A stretch of DNA of 20,786 nucleotides from Dehalococcoidia bacterium UBA1328 (GTDB taxonomy: Bacteria > Chloroflexota > Dehalococcoidia > Lucifugimonadales > Lucifugimonadaceae), in NCBI GenBank assembly GCA_002306815.1, contig DBTA01000014.1, positions 1 through 20,786 on the forward strand, in the 5' to 3' direction. Both the position numbers and the translations under genes were made by a program. Under the pieces are notes generated by a model. It was given only the letters and a program-made list of their open reading frames with translations, made no database searches and had not been told where the DNA came from. Within the stretch, counting starts at the first letter, position 1. Each line of letters begins with the position of its first letter. This document shows positions 5,807-14,300 of this stretch, piece by piece.

Positions 5807-8662
5807 GCGTGAAATGTTGATCGTGCGTGCAACAAAATCGCCGTGCGTGCGACTCACCAGCACTGCGACCACAACTTCGCCTACTTTAGGCGTCCCACCC
5901 TGGAAACGAGTGTTCTCGTCCACTCGGAACACTTCACCGTCGATCACCCAACGGTTACCGTCAATTGCTTCGATCACCCCAGACAAGGTAGTTTCAATCA
6001 CCACGTTCTGTTGATCATTTCCGTCTGATCCATCATCGGGATCAACCTTCACCTGGAAATTGATCGAAATGATCACTCCAAGGTTTGAATCGATTGAATC
6101 TCGAATAAACAAGACCTCAGGAATTACCGCCGTGAGGTCTTCTTGCTTCTCATTACCGATGTTCATCAGTGCGTTCAAAGAAGCCAACGACTGAATCCGG
6201 CGACCGTTCAAAAAAGCGACTGAGTTCCGGCTTACCCACAGGTCGAACAAGTCACCATTCGCCAACTCAACAACTACAAATCGATTGTTTTCAGAAATCT
6301 CGACTACCGTTCCGCGAGACTGAATAAAATTATCGGATACGATCGATAGTTTTTGGATCTCACCTGTTTCCAGCACATAGAACACCATATCGACGCGGTC
6401 CCCCCGCTCAACCTCTAGCAGCGAACGAATCAGTCGACCGTCTTTTATCAGGTTCTCGCCGAATGGAGTCTCGGGCACCTTGAGATTGATCACCCGGGTT
6501 TCAGTTGATCGTCCTGACAGCACAGTTAACGTGCCCTCCAAAACGTTTATTTCAGTAATTATTCCAGATGCCTTTACAACCTTTGGCGACTCGATAGAAA
6601 TGATCGTCGCCACGTTGTACAAAGTGCCATTTCTGCCTGTCACAGAGTAAGCACCGTTCACGATGTTCATACCCGTTTCAAGCGATTCGAACTTCACTCT
6701 TCGGTCATCAACAATTACCCAGGTTTCGTCCGTCACAAGAACGTTGAACACCTGGGCACTGTCGGTCGTCACTTGCAGTCGCTCTGGGGCCTGACCAACG
6801 CCGGTTATCGTTCCTGAGAACTTCACATTCCTGCGCGCCACAACCACCAGACTGCTCAATTGATCCGATTCCGAGCCGACGATGGTTGCGGTTACAACCA
6901 GATCCCCTTCGCTCACATCACCCAAGGTGGCGATTGCGCCATTCCGAACAATCGGTGCGTCATCGGAAACCGTCAGTGTGATAATTTCGCCATCGGTCGG
7001 CTGAATCGCTATCGCCGAACCTTCGACATCTACTGATTCAACAACACCCGAAATATTCTCCTCCTCGGTTGGCACTGAAGACCTAGCGCGAATCGCGAGT
7101 GCTCGGAGCGTGATAGCAGACCCTGTTATGTCAGAAATCGAGTTGCCGTCGGTCGATTCGAATTGGATATCTACGGACTGCCCAGTGTCCAGTTCAGTGA
7201 GAGCGGTGACTCGACCATTCAGAGTAATTTCGGTTTGGTCGGTCACTTTGGCAGCAGCTTTAACACCTTGTTTCTCATTTGCCGCAATTACGATTCCCTG
7301 GGCATCGGCAAGAGAGTCGTCTATCTCAACCAAAGTAATCACACCATGGAACGCTCGTAGTGACTCGAGCTCCAGAACAGCTTCGAGTTCTTCGACCAGT
7401 CGAGGGGGCTTGACCTTAATGGACACAGCGGTACGGACTTTGTCTCTAATCGAGTACTTTATGTCCAACTCACTGCCCGGTTCGATCAGAGCACGAACGT
7501 CGCTCAACAACTGCGGGTTTATGGCAGAACGTGAAATCTCACGCAGCAATGCGTTTGGAAGGTCTACCTTGGTCTCGTCAGGGTCATATGTCAGTTCAAC
7601 CGAGAACGGATTTGTGTCTCGCCCTCCTTCGGGGACAACCGTGAACGAACGCAGTCCGATCTCTTCTACCAATCCGCCGGAAACCCTCAACAGGGGTTGT
7701 TCTTCACCTCTGTTTCGTGCCGCAGATTCGTAAATACCCTTCAACTCGTCGAATCTGCTTTGTATTTCGGATAACTGAGATTGCGCCTTTTCCAATGTCT
7801 CTTTGTCAGTTCTGTCCGAATCGATCACGCGCATGATCGCCCTGGCGGCATCGTCAAGAGCCGAGAGATGCTTACTTCGAGCCTCAATCGCTATCTCAGC
7901 AAGGCGATCTGACTCAGCTTGATCCGCCGCTTTATCGCGAGCATCCTGGATTCGTTCTACCGTCTTGCTAGTGAGTTCGAAACCAACGGCCGTAAGAATT
8001 CCACTCGACCTGTCGAGACGAGCCACCATGGTTATGCCATCACCAACGAGAGGTGCATCAATACCGGCCGGCACCAACACGTTTACTACGCCACCATTCC
8101 GCGTTTGGATCGAAAGCTCGCCCTCTGATAACCCTGTAACCACACCAACCACGTGTTTGGTGATCGGTTGTCCATTGGCAACTCGGACTAGAGTTCTTAG
8201 TGCCACGAGCTGGTCGTCATCGTTTCGAGTGGCGGTGGAAACCACTCGATCGCCCTCAGCTACCTCTAAAACATCGGCCTTGTTAGAACCGATTCGAAGA
8301 TCCGAATCCGCAGTGAAATTCAATGTGACCAGCCCTGAGTTAGAAGCAACAATAATTGCGCTCGGAGGACGAATCTCGAAAGCGGTACCAAACACTCCTT
8401 CGATGTCTGCTGACCTCACATCGGCACTAGCCGTACCAGCGTCGATCCAAAATATAGTAGAGGCAAGCGCCACCAACACCGCGACATGAACGCGGAGCAC
8501 AGAAAAGGATATCGGTCGTTTTGATGTGGCCATCTTCATGGCTGATTCGTCAGAACAGGGTTCGTTGCAACGATTAAATATTGCGTAATTCGTCGTTACA
8601 TTTGTGTTACTCGTAATGCTTCTGAAATTACGAATGAAATTCCGTAGGATAGAGGCGATCAT
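5783..8662 (-). CDS. Large exported multi-domain DUF5666-like repeat protein
   Basis: This 959-residue protein consists mainly of about nine beta-rich modules, each with the pattern 'G-V-hydrophobic...tV...g..V.V...T.i...G....l..GD.V.v....G...A..I'. I place them near residues 86-160, 169-230, 323-420, 436-522, 536-610, 613-690, 696-776, 780-873 and 890-950. The last is a textbook DUF5666 unit (SGVIEAIDGNRWVIDGE...VGEVVVAVL). A charged helical stretch (about 231-318) looks like a coiled coil between modules two and three. An export signal occupies about 42-80, ending ASA before D81. The ATG at 8662 overlaps the upstream lipoprotein stop (ATGA) and has GGAG eight bases upstream, but a start at M42 (8539) would give a more ordinary signal peptide. 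It is the last gene of the two-component operon. Its role is probably structural or surface-related and is unknown. Confidence 0.85.
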   Translation of the reverse strand: MIASILRNFIRNFRSITSNTNVTTNYAIFNRCNEPCSDESAMKMATSKRPISFSVLRVHVAVLVALASTIFWIDAGTASADVRSADIEGVFGTAFEIRPPSAIIVASNSGLVTLNFTADSDLRIGSNKADVLEVAEGDRVVSTATRNDDDQLVALRTLVRVANGQPITKHVVGVVTGLSEGELSIQTRNGGVVNVLVPAGIDAPLVGDGITMVARLDRSSGILTAVGFELTSKTVERIQDARDKAADQAESDRLAEIAIEARSKHLSALDDAARAIMRVIDSDRTDKETLEKAQSQLSEIQSRFDELKGIYESAARNRGEEQPLLRVSGGLVEEIGLRSFTVVPEGGRDTNPFSVELTYDPDETKVDLPNALLREISRSAINPQLLSDVRALIEPGSELDIKYSIRDKVRTAVSIKVKPPRLVEELEAVLELESLRAFHGVITLVEIDDSLADAQGIVIAANEKQGVKAAAKVTDQTEITLNGRVTALTELDTGQSVDIQFESTDGNSISDITGSAITLRALAIRARSSVPTEEENISGVVESVDVEGSAIAIQPTDGEIITLTVSDDAPIVRNGAIATLGDVSEGDLVVTATIVGSESDQLSSLVVVARRNVKFSGTITGVGQAPERLQVTTDSAQVFNVLVTDETWVIVDDRRVKFESLETGMNIVNGAYSVTGRNGTLYNVATIISIESPKVVKASGIITEINVLEGTLTVLSGRSTETRVINLKVPETPFGENLIKDGRLIRSLLEVERGDRVDMVFYVLETGEIQKLSIVSDNFIQSRGTVVEISENNRFVVVELANGDLFDLWVSRNSVAFLNGRRIQSLASLNALMNIGNEKQEDLTAVIPEVLFIRDSIDSNLGVIISINFQVKVDPDDGSDGNDQQNVVIETTLSGVIEAIDGNRWVIDGEVFRVDENTRFQGGTPKVGEVVVAVLVSRTHGDFVARTINISRKSSPISS

Positions 8663-9258
8663 GGAGTCTGCTCCGGTGGGATCGAAATAATCGCCAACGA
8701 CGAGTTGATTTGACTGCCTTCAAGGTCGCTCGCCACCACGTCTACGAAGTTGGGTCCTGGATCGAGAGTCAGCGTTAGCTCAAACGTCCCATTCGCCTGC
8801 ACCTCGACAATTATGTCATTTACACTCACGATCGCGTCCGCTGAAGTAACTCCCCTCAAAAGAACCGTTTCACTCCAAACGATGCTTTCATCATTCAATC
8901 CTTCAAAATCGAGGGCCAGATTGAACGTCCCGGACGAAACTGCAGTCGACACGGCAACGGTCGGTATTTGAGTTGGCCCAACGGTAGGAGCCATAATTAC
9001 CGGCGTTGGCACCGAAGTTGCCGTCGGAAATGGAGTTGGCGACGGCAGTAGAGGTGTTGCAGTTGGTGTAGCCGTCGGAATCGGAGTTTTCGGAATCGGA
9101 GTAGATGTTGATGTTGGTATTGCAGGTACCGGAGTATAGCGTGGTCGACTCTCGACGCACCCGGCTGCGGCGATCACTAAAACAGCTACTGAAAAGGCCA
9201 CCTGTCCGTAGGTCCGAATCCTGTCAGGGAACGGCAGATCAAAATTCACTGTGATCAC
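8659..9258 (-). CDS. Lipoprotein with Thr/Pro-rich linker and Ig-like domain
   Basis: The 199-residue product has a hydrophobic N-terminal segment (18-33) ending in a lipobox, IAAAGC, with Cys34 as the predicted lipidated residue, so it should be anchored to the outer face of the membrane. Residues 42-105 form a low-complexity Thr/Pro linker of the TPTATP kind that is common in Chloroflexota surface proteins. The C-terminal domain (about 108-195) has the pattern 'VSVNDIIVEVQANGTFELTL...PGPNFVDVVASDLEG', matching bacterial Ig-like domains found in glucodextranase-type and adhesin proteins. The start is GTG, overlapping the kinase stop (GTGA); the stop overlaps the next gene (ATGA). This tight coupling implies co-translation with the kinase and the large repeat protein. 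It may be a ligand-binding or scaffold partner. Confidence 0.85.
   Translation of the reverse strand: MITVNFDLPFPDRIRTYGQVAFSVAVLVIAAAGCVESRPRYTPVPAIPTSTSTPIPKTPIPTATPTATPLLPSPTPFPTATSVPTPVIMAPTVGPTQIPTVAVSTAVSSGTFNLALDFEGLNDESIVWSETVLLRGVTSADAIVSVNDIIVEVQANGTFELTLTLDPGPNFVDVVASDLEGSQINSSLAIISIPPEQTP
8671..8674 (-). promoter_or_regulatory. Ribosome binding site of the DUF5666-like repeat protein gene
   Basis: GGAG on the minus strand, eight bases from the ATG at 8662, lies inside the end of the lipoprotein gene. It favours the long start with ATGA coupling over the signal-peptide-like start at 8539, which has no clear Shine-Dalgarno sequence. Confidence 0.5.
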
Positions 9259-10226
9259 CCGGAAACTAGCGAGCGGTTATCGAGGGGAAGCGAAAGCGTA
9301 AATATGGTTGAGTGTTCGCCCGTTCCATTTGCCTGTTGCGACTCAACTAGCAGTTCACCACCGCAACGATTAGATAGCGTGCTCGCAATGAACAATCCCA
9401 AACCTGAACTTTGCTTTTCTGCTCTGGCTGAGAGCTCAGGAGTCCATCCACGGTCAAACACGTGATCAAGATGAGATTCGGCTATACCCTTGCCGTCATC
9501 CCACACACGCACCAAGAACGAATCTTCAGTTCGTGTCAGGCGTACCTCGATGTGTTTATCAGCGAACTTGGTAGCGTTGTCGACCAGGTTAGTGATCATG
9601 TGATCGAAAGCTGATCCGTCACCGTACACAAGACCGAACTCGCTTGGTTCACACCACCATACGAGATCCTGTCCTCTTTCTCTCGCAATAGGGCGGTATC
9701 GGTCCGAAACGTTGCGGACAATAGCGGCAACATCAACCGGTTCGACTGCGGGCTCGGCTCGCTGATCCTCCAGATCAACGAGTACCCGAACATTCTCGAT
9801 CATCAGCCTGAAGTTAGGAGCCTGGTTCTCGATTTCATCAAGCAACTCTGCAACCATGTGAGGGCTGACTTCGCCCGTTTCGTTCAAGAGTGCTCGAGCC
9901 TCTCTTTGTTTACCGAGAATTCTCCGAAGTGGACGTCCAATGTCGTGGGCAAAAGTGTCGAAGTAGTCTTGGGTCACCTGGCTCCATGTGCGGTCGTCAG
10001 AAATACCTACAGGATTTTTTCGTGCGCTGAACTGGTACACACCGATTGTAGTTACTGCTCCAACGATGAACACTCCAGCACCGATATACGCCATAGGTTC
10101 GATATACCAGAGTGTCCCTGCCGAAACAGATTCACCAACAAAAATGGATAGCACGATCAACAGCAGTCCAATTCCTGCCACTACCTCGCTCGTCCTTATT
10201 AGCACTCTGAGCATTCGCCAGTTCAA
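9255..10226 (-). CDS. Membrane-bound sensor histidine kinase
   Basis: This 323-residue kinase should autophosphorylate on a histidine and pass the phosphate to the response regulator encoded immediately upstream. Two transmembrane segments (about 15-31 and 45-64) leave an outside loop of only about 14 residues, so there is no classical sensor domain. The dimerisation/phosphoacceptor helix carries H94 in FAHDIGRPLRRI, a variant of the usual HDLRTPL. The ATP-binding domain shows the N-box NLVDNATKF (213-221, N217), the G1 box DDGKGI (243-248) and the G2 box GLGL (275-278). The start is TTG, with AGGA ten bases upstream (10237-10240); an ATG four codons inside lacks a good site. The lipoprotein gene overlaps its stop, so signal input may come through that membrane partner; this last point is inference. 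Confidence 0.92.
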   Translation of the reverse strand: MNWRMLRVLIRTSEVVAGIGLLLIVLSIFVGESVSAGTLWYIEPMAYIGAGVFIVGAVTTIGVYQFSARKNPVGISDDRTWSQVTQDYFDTFAHDIGRPLRRILGKQREARALLNETGEVSPHMVAELLDEIENQAPNFRLMIENVRVLVDLEDQRAEPAVEPVDVAAIVRNVSDRYRPIARERGQDLVWWCEPSEFGLVYGDGSAFDHMITNLVDNATKFADKHIEVRLTRTEDSFLVRVWDDGKGIAESHLDHVFDRGWTPELSARAEKQSSGLGLFIASTLSNRCGGELLVESQQANGTGEHSTIFTLSLPLDNRSLVSG

Positions 10227-10268
10227 TCAGCTTCGTTCCTGTTCATGAAGCTTGTATTACAGCTGAAT

Positions 10269-11063
10269 CTAGTCCTCAGGACTCACCATTCGGTAGCCCC
10301 GATTCCTCACGTTGATAATCAGTTCGTTCGCACCAAATTGTCTGTTGACCGCTTGTCCGAGAGAAACTTTCAGCTCTCGAATTCTTACCCGTAACGAAGC
10401 CCTTGAGTCTTCGCCGTCGGAGAATCTTTCCAAACGCGAAAACGGCACCAATTCGCCTTCCGACCTGTACATTGCTGAAGCCAACTCGTTGAAAATCTCG
10501 AGTTTCATACCTTGGATTTCTCGAATAAGTTCTTTTTGACCGTGAGAAACTGCATAAACCGCAGCGTTCTCTGGATCCAGCTCAAACAACGAACCGATCT
10601 TGATATTTCCAGGTGCGCTCCCGATCAAACGACGCAGACGCAAAACTACCTCTTCGGGACTCGCTAGCTTGTCAATGAAATCTACCGAAGCACTAACGCT
10701 CAAACTGGCACTCACTGCGGTATCTCGATACGGCCCTTGCGTGTATTGCGTGAACATTAGAACGGGCATGCTTCCGTCACGATCAACAATGCTCTTCAAA
10801 ATAGACAGTCCCTTGAATCGATCAGAGTCGTATTCGCCAAAGCGCACATCGAGCAGAACAGCTGAAGGGCGCTCGGCCTCCATCGCGAACAAAGCCTGAG
10901 CCTCGTAGTCCTCTCCAGTGATGTGTTCACCTTCTGGAGCAACGACTACCGGCTTGAACCCATCTGTTTCGAGCTTGCGCAGAACCGATCGCATCAGGTC
11001 GGACATGTGCTCGTCGTCAACAACGAGTATTTTCTGGCCACCACCAATAATTTTTGAAGTCAA
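10269..11063 (-). CDS. OmpR-like winged-helix response regulator
   Basis: The 264-residue DNA-binding regulator is the first gene of the minus-strand unit and the likely partner of the kinase 42 bases downstream. The receiver domain (about 10-148) contains the acidic pocket D16-D17-E18, the phosphorylation site D72 in LLDVRF, T105 and K132. It is longer than usual between the second and third strands (about 42-66). The C-terminal half (about 153-262) fits the OmpR/PhoB winged helix, with the recognition-helix region RASLRVRIRELKVSLG and the wing ending NVRNRGYRM. The start is TTG (11063) since no in-frame ATG precedes VVDDE. It probably controls this operon or other envelope genes; targets cannot be read here. 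Confidence 0.9.
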   Translation of the reverse strand: MTSKIIGGGQKILVVDDEHMSDLMRSVLRKLETDGFKPVVVAPEGEHITGEDYEAQALFAMEAERPSAVLLDVRFGEYDSDRFKGLSILKSIVDRDGSMPVLMFTQYTQGPYRDTAVSASLSVSASVDFIDKLASPEEVVLRLRRLIGSAPGNIKIGSLFELDPENAAVYAVSHGQKELIREIQGMKLEIFNELASAMYRSEGELVPFSRLERFSDGEDSRASLRVRIRELKVSLGQAVNRQFGANELIINVRNRGYRMVSPED

Positions 11064-11092
11064 AACAATTCTCTGCGGTTGCCCGTACAGTT

Positions 11093-11122
11093 AGGATATC
11101 GACGCATCATCGTCAGTGGCAA
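11093..11122 (-). promoter_or_regulatory. Candidate promoter of the response-regulator operon
   Basis: On the minus strand, TTGCCA (11122-11117) and TATCCT (11098-11093) are separated by 18 bases and stand about 30 bases before the TTG start of the regulator. This fits a housekeeping sigma-factor promoter. The spacer holds a small inverted repeat, GACG/CGTC (11101-11104 with 11111-11114), that could bind a regulator. Confidence 0.35.
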
Positions 11123-11387
11123 AAATCGATCCTGTCGACTGTATCACTCACCAACCGTTTTGCGTCTCCCTAGCTATAACACTAGACACCGACAATTCGT
11201 TACATTTTCCGGCAACAGCATTCCCTAATAGTTGCGCCCATACAATCTACCGCCGTCACTCTGTTTTCGCGGCGAAATAGGCTATCTTGGGGTCATAAAC
11301 CGCTTTACGGGGTCGACTCAATCTTTAGGGAAAGCTATGCTCCTTTGGTCGCACTTTTCCACCCTATTTATTGAGATATATCTGCCT
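11123..11387. other. Non-coding region upstream of dnaE
   Basis: No gene is supported here. A TTG-initiated in-frame extension of dnaE from 11232 is possible but unlike any DnaE N-terminus. Two direct copies of GGGGTC occur near 11290 and 11309. A dnaE promoter must lie here, but I see no clear -35/-10 pair. Confidence 0.4.
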
Positions 11388-14300
11388 ATGACCGACCAGT
11401 TCGTCCACCTACACAACCACTCTGAGTACTCAATGCTCGACGGTTTCAGCAGGCTGGACGATATGGTGAACCGGGCGGCAGAACTCGAACAGCCAGCGAT
11501 AGCCCTAACTGACCACGGTAACCTCCACGGCGCCATTAATTTTTATCAGTCAGCAACACGCGCCGGCATCAAGCCCATCATCGGTGTTGAGGGATACGTT
11601 GCAGGCGGTCCTCGCAGCGAACGGAACCCGCAAAAACGTTTCCCGTTCCACATGACACTGCTCGCGCAAAATCGCGCCGGCTACCAGAACCTGATGAAGC
11701 TTGTAACCGCTTCGCACATCGAAGGATTTTACTATCGACCTCGAATGGACCGGGAGATTATCGAAAAATACAACGAGGGAATTATCATCCTCTCCGGCTG
11801 TCCATCTGGTGAACTCGCCCGTTACATCAAGAACGGAGACATGGAAGGAGCCCACGAGACTCTCGAGTGGTACGGCAACGTCTTCCAAGATCGCTACTAC
11901 CTCGAAATGATGATGCATGATCACGTGCCAGAACAGGCCGAGATCAACGAACAAATCATCCAACTGAGTAACCAGACCGGTCTGCCAATGGTCGTTACGA
12001 ACGACTCGCACTACGTTCGACGTGAAGATAGTGATGCGCAGGACATCCTAACCTGCATCCAGACAAACTCGAACGTAAAAGACCCCAAGCGTCTTCATAT
12101 GGAAGATACTACGTACTATCTACGTTCAACAGCAGAAATGTATGCAGAGTGGTCGCACCTTCCTGAAGCGCTAAAAAACACGGTCAAAATCGCCGAATCG
12201 TGCGAACTAGAACTCACGTTCGGTGAGACCCACGTCCCACGCTACCCCACTCCGCAAAACAAACCTTCAATGGAGTATCTGAAAGAACTTTGCTACCAGG
12301 GACTTCACAAGCGTTTTGACAACCCAACAGATGAGTACAAGGAACGTCTCGATTACGAGCTGTACATCATCGAAGAAACCAAATTTCCCGACTATTTCCT
12401 GGTTTGCTGGGACATATTCAATTTCGTAAACGAGCGCGGTATTCTCTCCGCCGTGCGAGGCTCGGCTGCGGCTAGTCTGGTTCTCTACTGTCTAGAAGTA
12501 ACACAGATCGATCCGTTAGAGGCCGATCTCTTCTTCGAACGCTTCCTCAATATCGAACGACGTGAGATGCCCGATATCGACATGGACTTCGCGGACGACC
12601 GTCGTGAAGAAGTAATCAAGTACTGCATCGACCACTACGGGCGTGACCACGTCGCTCAAATCATAACGTTTGGAACCCTCGGTGCGAAGGCTGCGATTCG
12701 TGATACAGCGCGCGCGCTCGCACTACCACTCGATCTCAGTGACAAGCTCGCCAAAATGGTGCCACCAACACTCAATATCAAACTCGCTGACGCTATTGAG
12801 GAATCCGCCGAGCTCAAATCAGAGATTAATCGAAATCGCGATGCCCGCGAACTAATAGATATGGCTCTCAGGATCGAGGGCTCTGTTCGACACGCGAGTA
12901 CTCATGCCGCTGCGGTAGTTATTTCTGAAGAACCTCTAACTGATTTCGTACCACTCCAACGATCAACCAGCGGAAAAGAAGACTCGAGTCCGACCACGCA
13001 ATACTCAATGCATCCCGTAGCAGATGTTGGTCTGCTCAAGATGGACTTCCTCGGTCTCGCCAACTTGTCGATCCTTGATCAGTGCGTGAAGCTCATCGCC
13101 GAAACAACCGGCGAGCACATGGGCGTTTACGACGTCCCGATCGACGATCAGAAGGCTTTTGAAGTCCTTGGAGAAGGCGACACCTTCGGTGTGTTCCAGC
13201 TCGAATCTGAGGGAATGCGCAAGAACATCAAACAGCTGAAACCAACTACGATCAACGACCTTGCTGCGATGATCGCTTTGTATCGCCCTGGTCCGATGGA
13301 GCACATTGGCACGTTCATCGAGGCGAAACACGGTCGAGCCGAAATTTCATACCCACATGAAGACCTACGAGAGCTGCTTGAACCTACCTATGGCGTCCTC
13401 GTTTACCAGGACCAGGTGATGCTGATCGCCCAGGCGTTTGGCGGTTACACCCTTGGTGAAGCCGACATACTGCGTAAAGCGATGGGAAAGAAAAAGGCCT
13501 CGGTGATGCAGGCCGAGTACGAAAAATTCTCTAAAGGCGCACTCGAAAAGGGATACACAAAGGAACAGGCCGACACGGTATTCAAGCTCATGGAGCCTTT
13601 CGCGGGCTACGGATTCAATAAAGCGCACGCTGTTTCCTACGCTTACATTGCCTACTGGACGGCCTACTTCAAAGCGAATTACCCAACTGAGTACATCGCT
13701 GCTGTTCTGGATTCTGCTTCCGGCAATCCTGAAAAGGTCGCAACAGCGATTCGAGAAGCCAATCGACTCAATATTTCTGTCAAGCCTCCGAGCATCAACT
13801 ACTCACGATCAGGTTTCACGATTGAACGAGATGCTGATGGAAATGACGCTATCCGCTTCGGAATGGCAGCAGTAAAGAACGTCGGTGCCGGCGCTGTCGA
13901 TCCCATTGTAGAAATCAGACTGTCCGCGGGTTTGTTCAAAGACATTGAAGATATTTGTCGAAGGGTCGACTCAAAATCTCTAAACCGACGAACACTCGAA
14001 AGTCTCATACGCGTTGGTGCGTTCGACGAATTTGGCGGAAGGGGCAACCTACTCGAATCGGTCGATCGAATTATTTCTGCTGTGCAGCGCCAGACAAAGC
14101 TTAGAGATTCTGGACAAACCTCGATGTTCGACATGCTGGGTGACTCAGTCCCAACACCAATGGTCGAAATCGAAATTTCTGGCGAAGACGACACCACGGA
14201 TCAGGAACGAGTGATGTGGGAGCGAGACCTTTTGGGCGTCGAGCTCACCCAGAGTCCGTTCACTCGCGAAATGCGCCAACAGCCCGACAATATTGTCGTA

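Noticed and set aside
7110..7733. 207-codon plus-strand frame
   Set aside because: It is antisense to the DUF5666-like gene, Ser/Thr-rich and without any domain, as expected of a shadow frame.
7965..8489. 174-codon plus-strand frame
   Set aside because: It is antisense to the same large gene and shows only low-complexity translation.
9000..9150. Short-period DNA repeat resembling a CRISPR or minisatellite
   Set aside because: The repetition comes from the Thr/Pro-rich linker codons of the lipoprotein; there are no uniform repeats and spacers.
11232..11387. 52-codon N-terminal extension of dnaE from a TTG
   Set aside because: The residues do not resemble any DnaE, whereas the ATG at 11388 gives the normal MTDQFVHLHNHSEYS start.
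11550..12011. 153-codon minus-strand frame inside dnaE
   Set aside because: It is antisense to the conserved PHP domain and has no family features.
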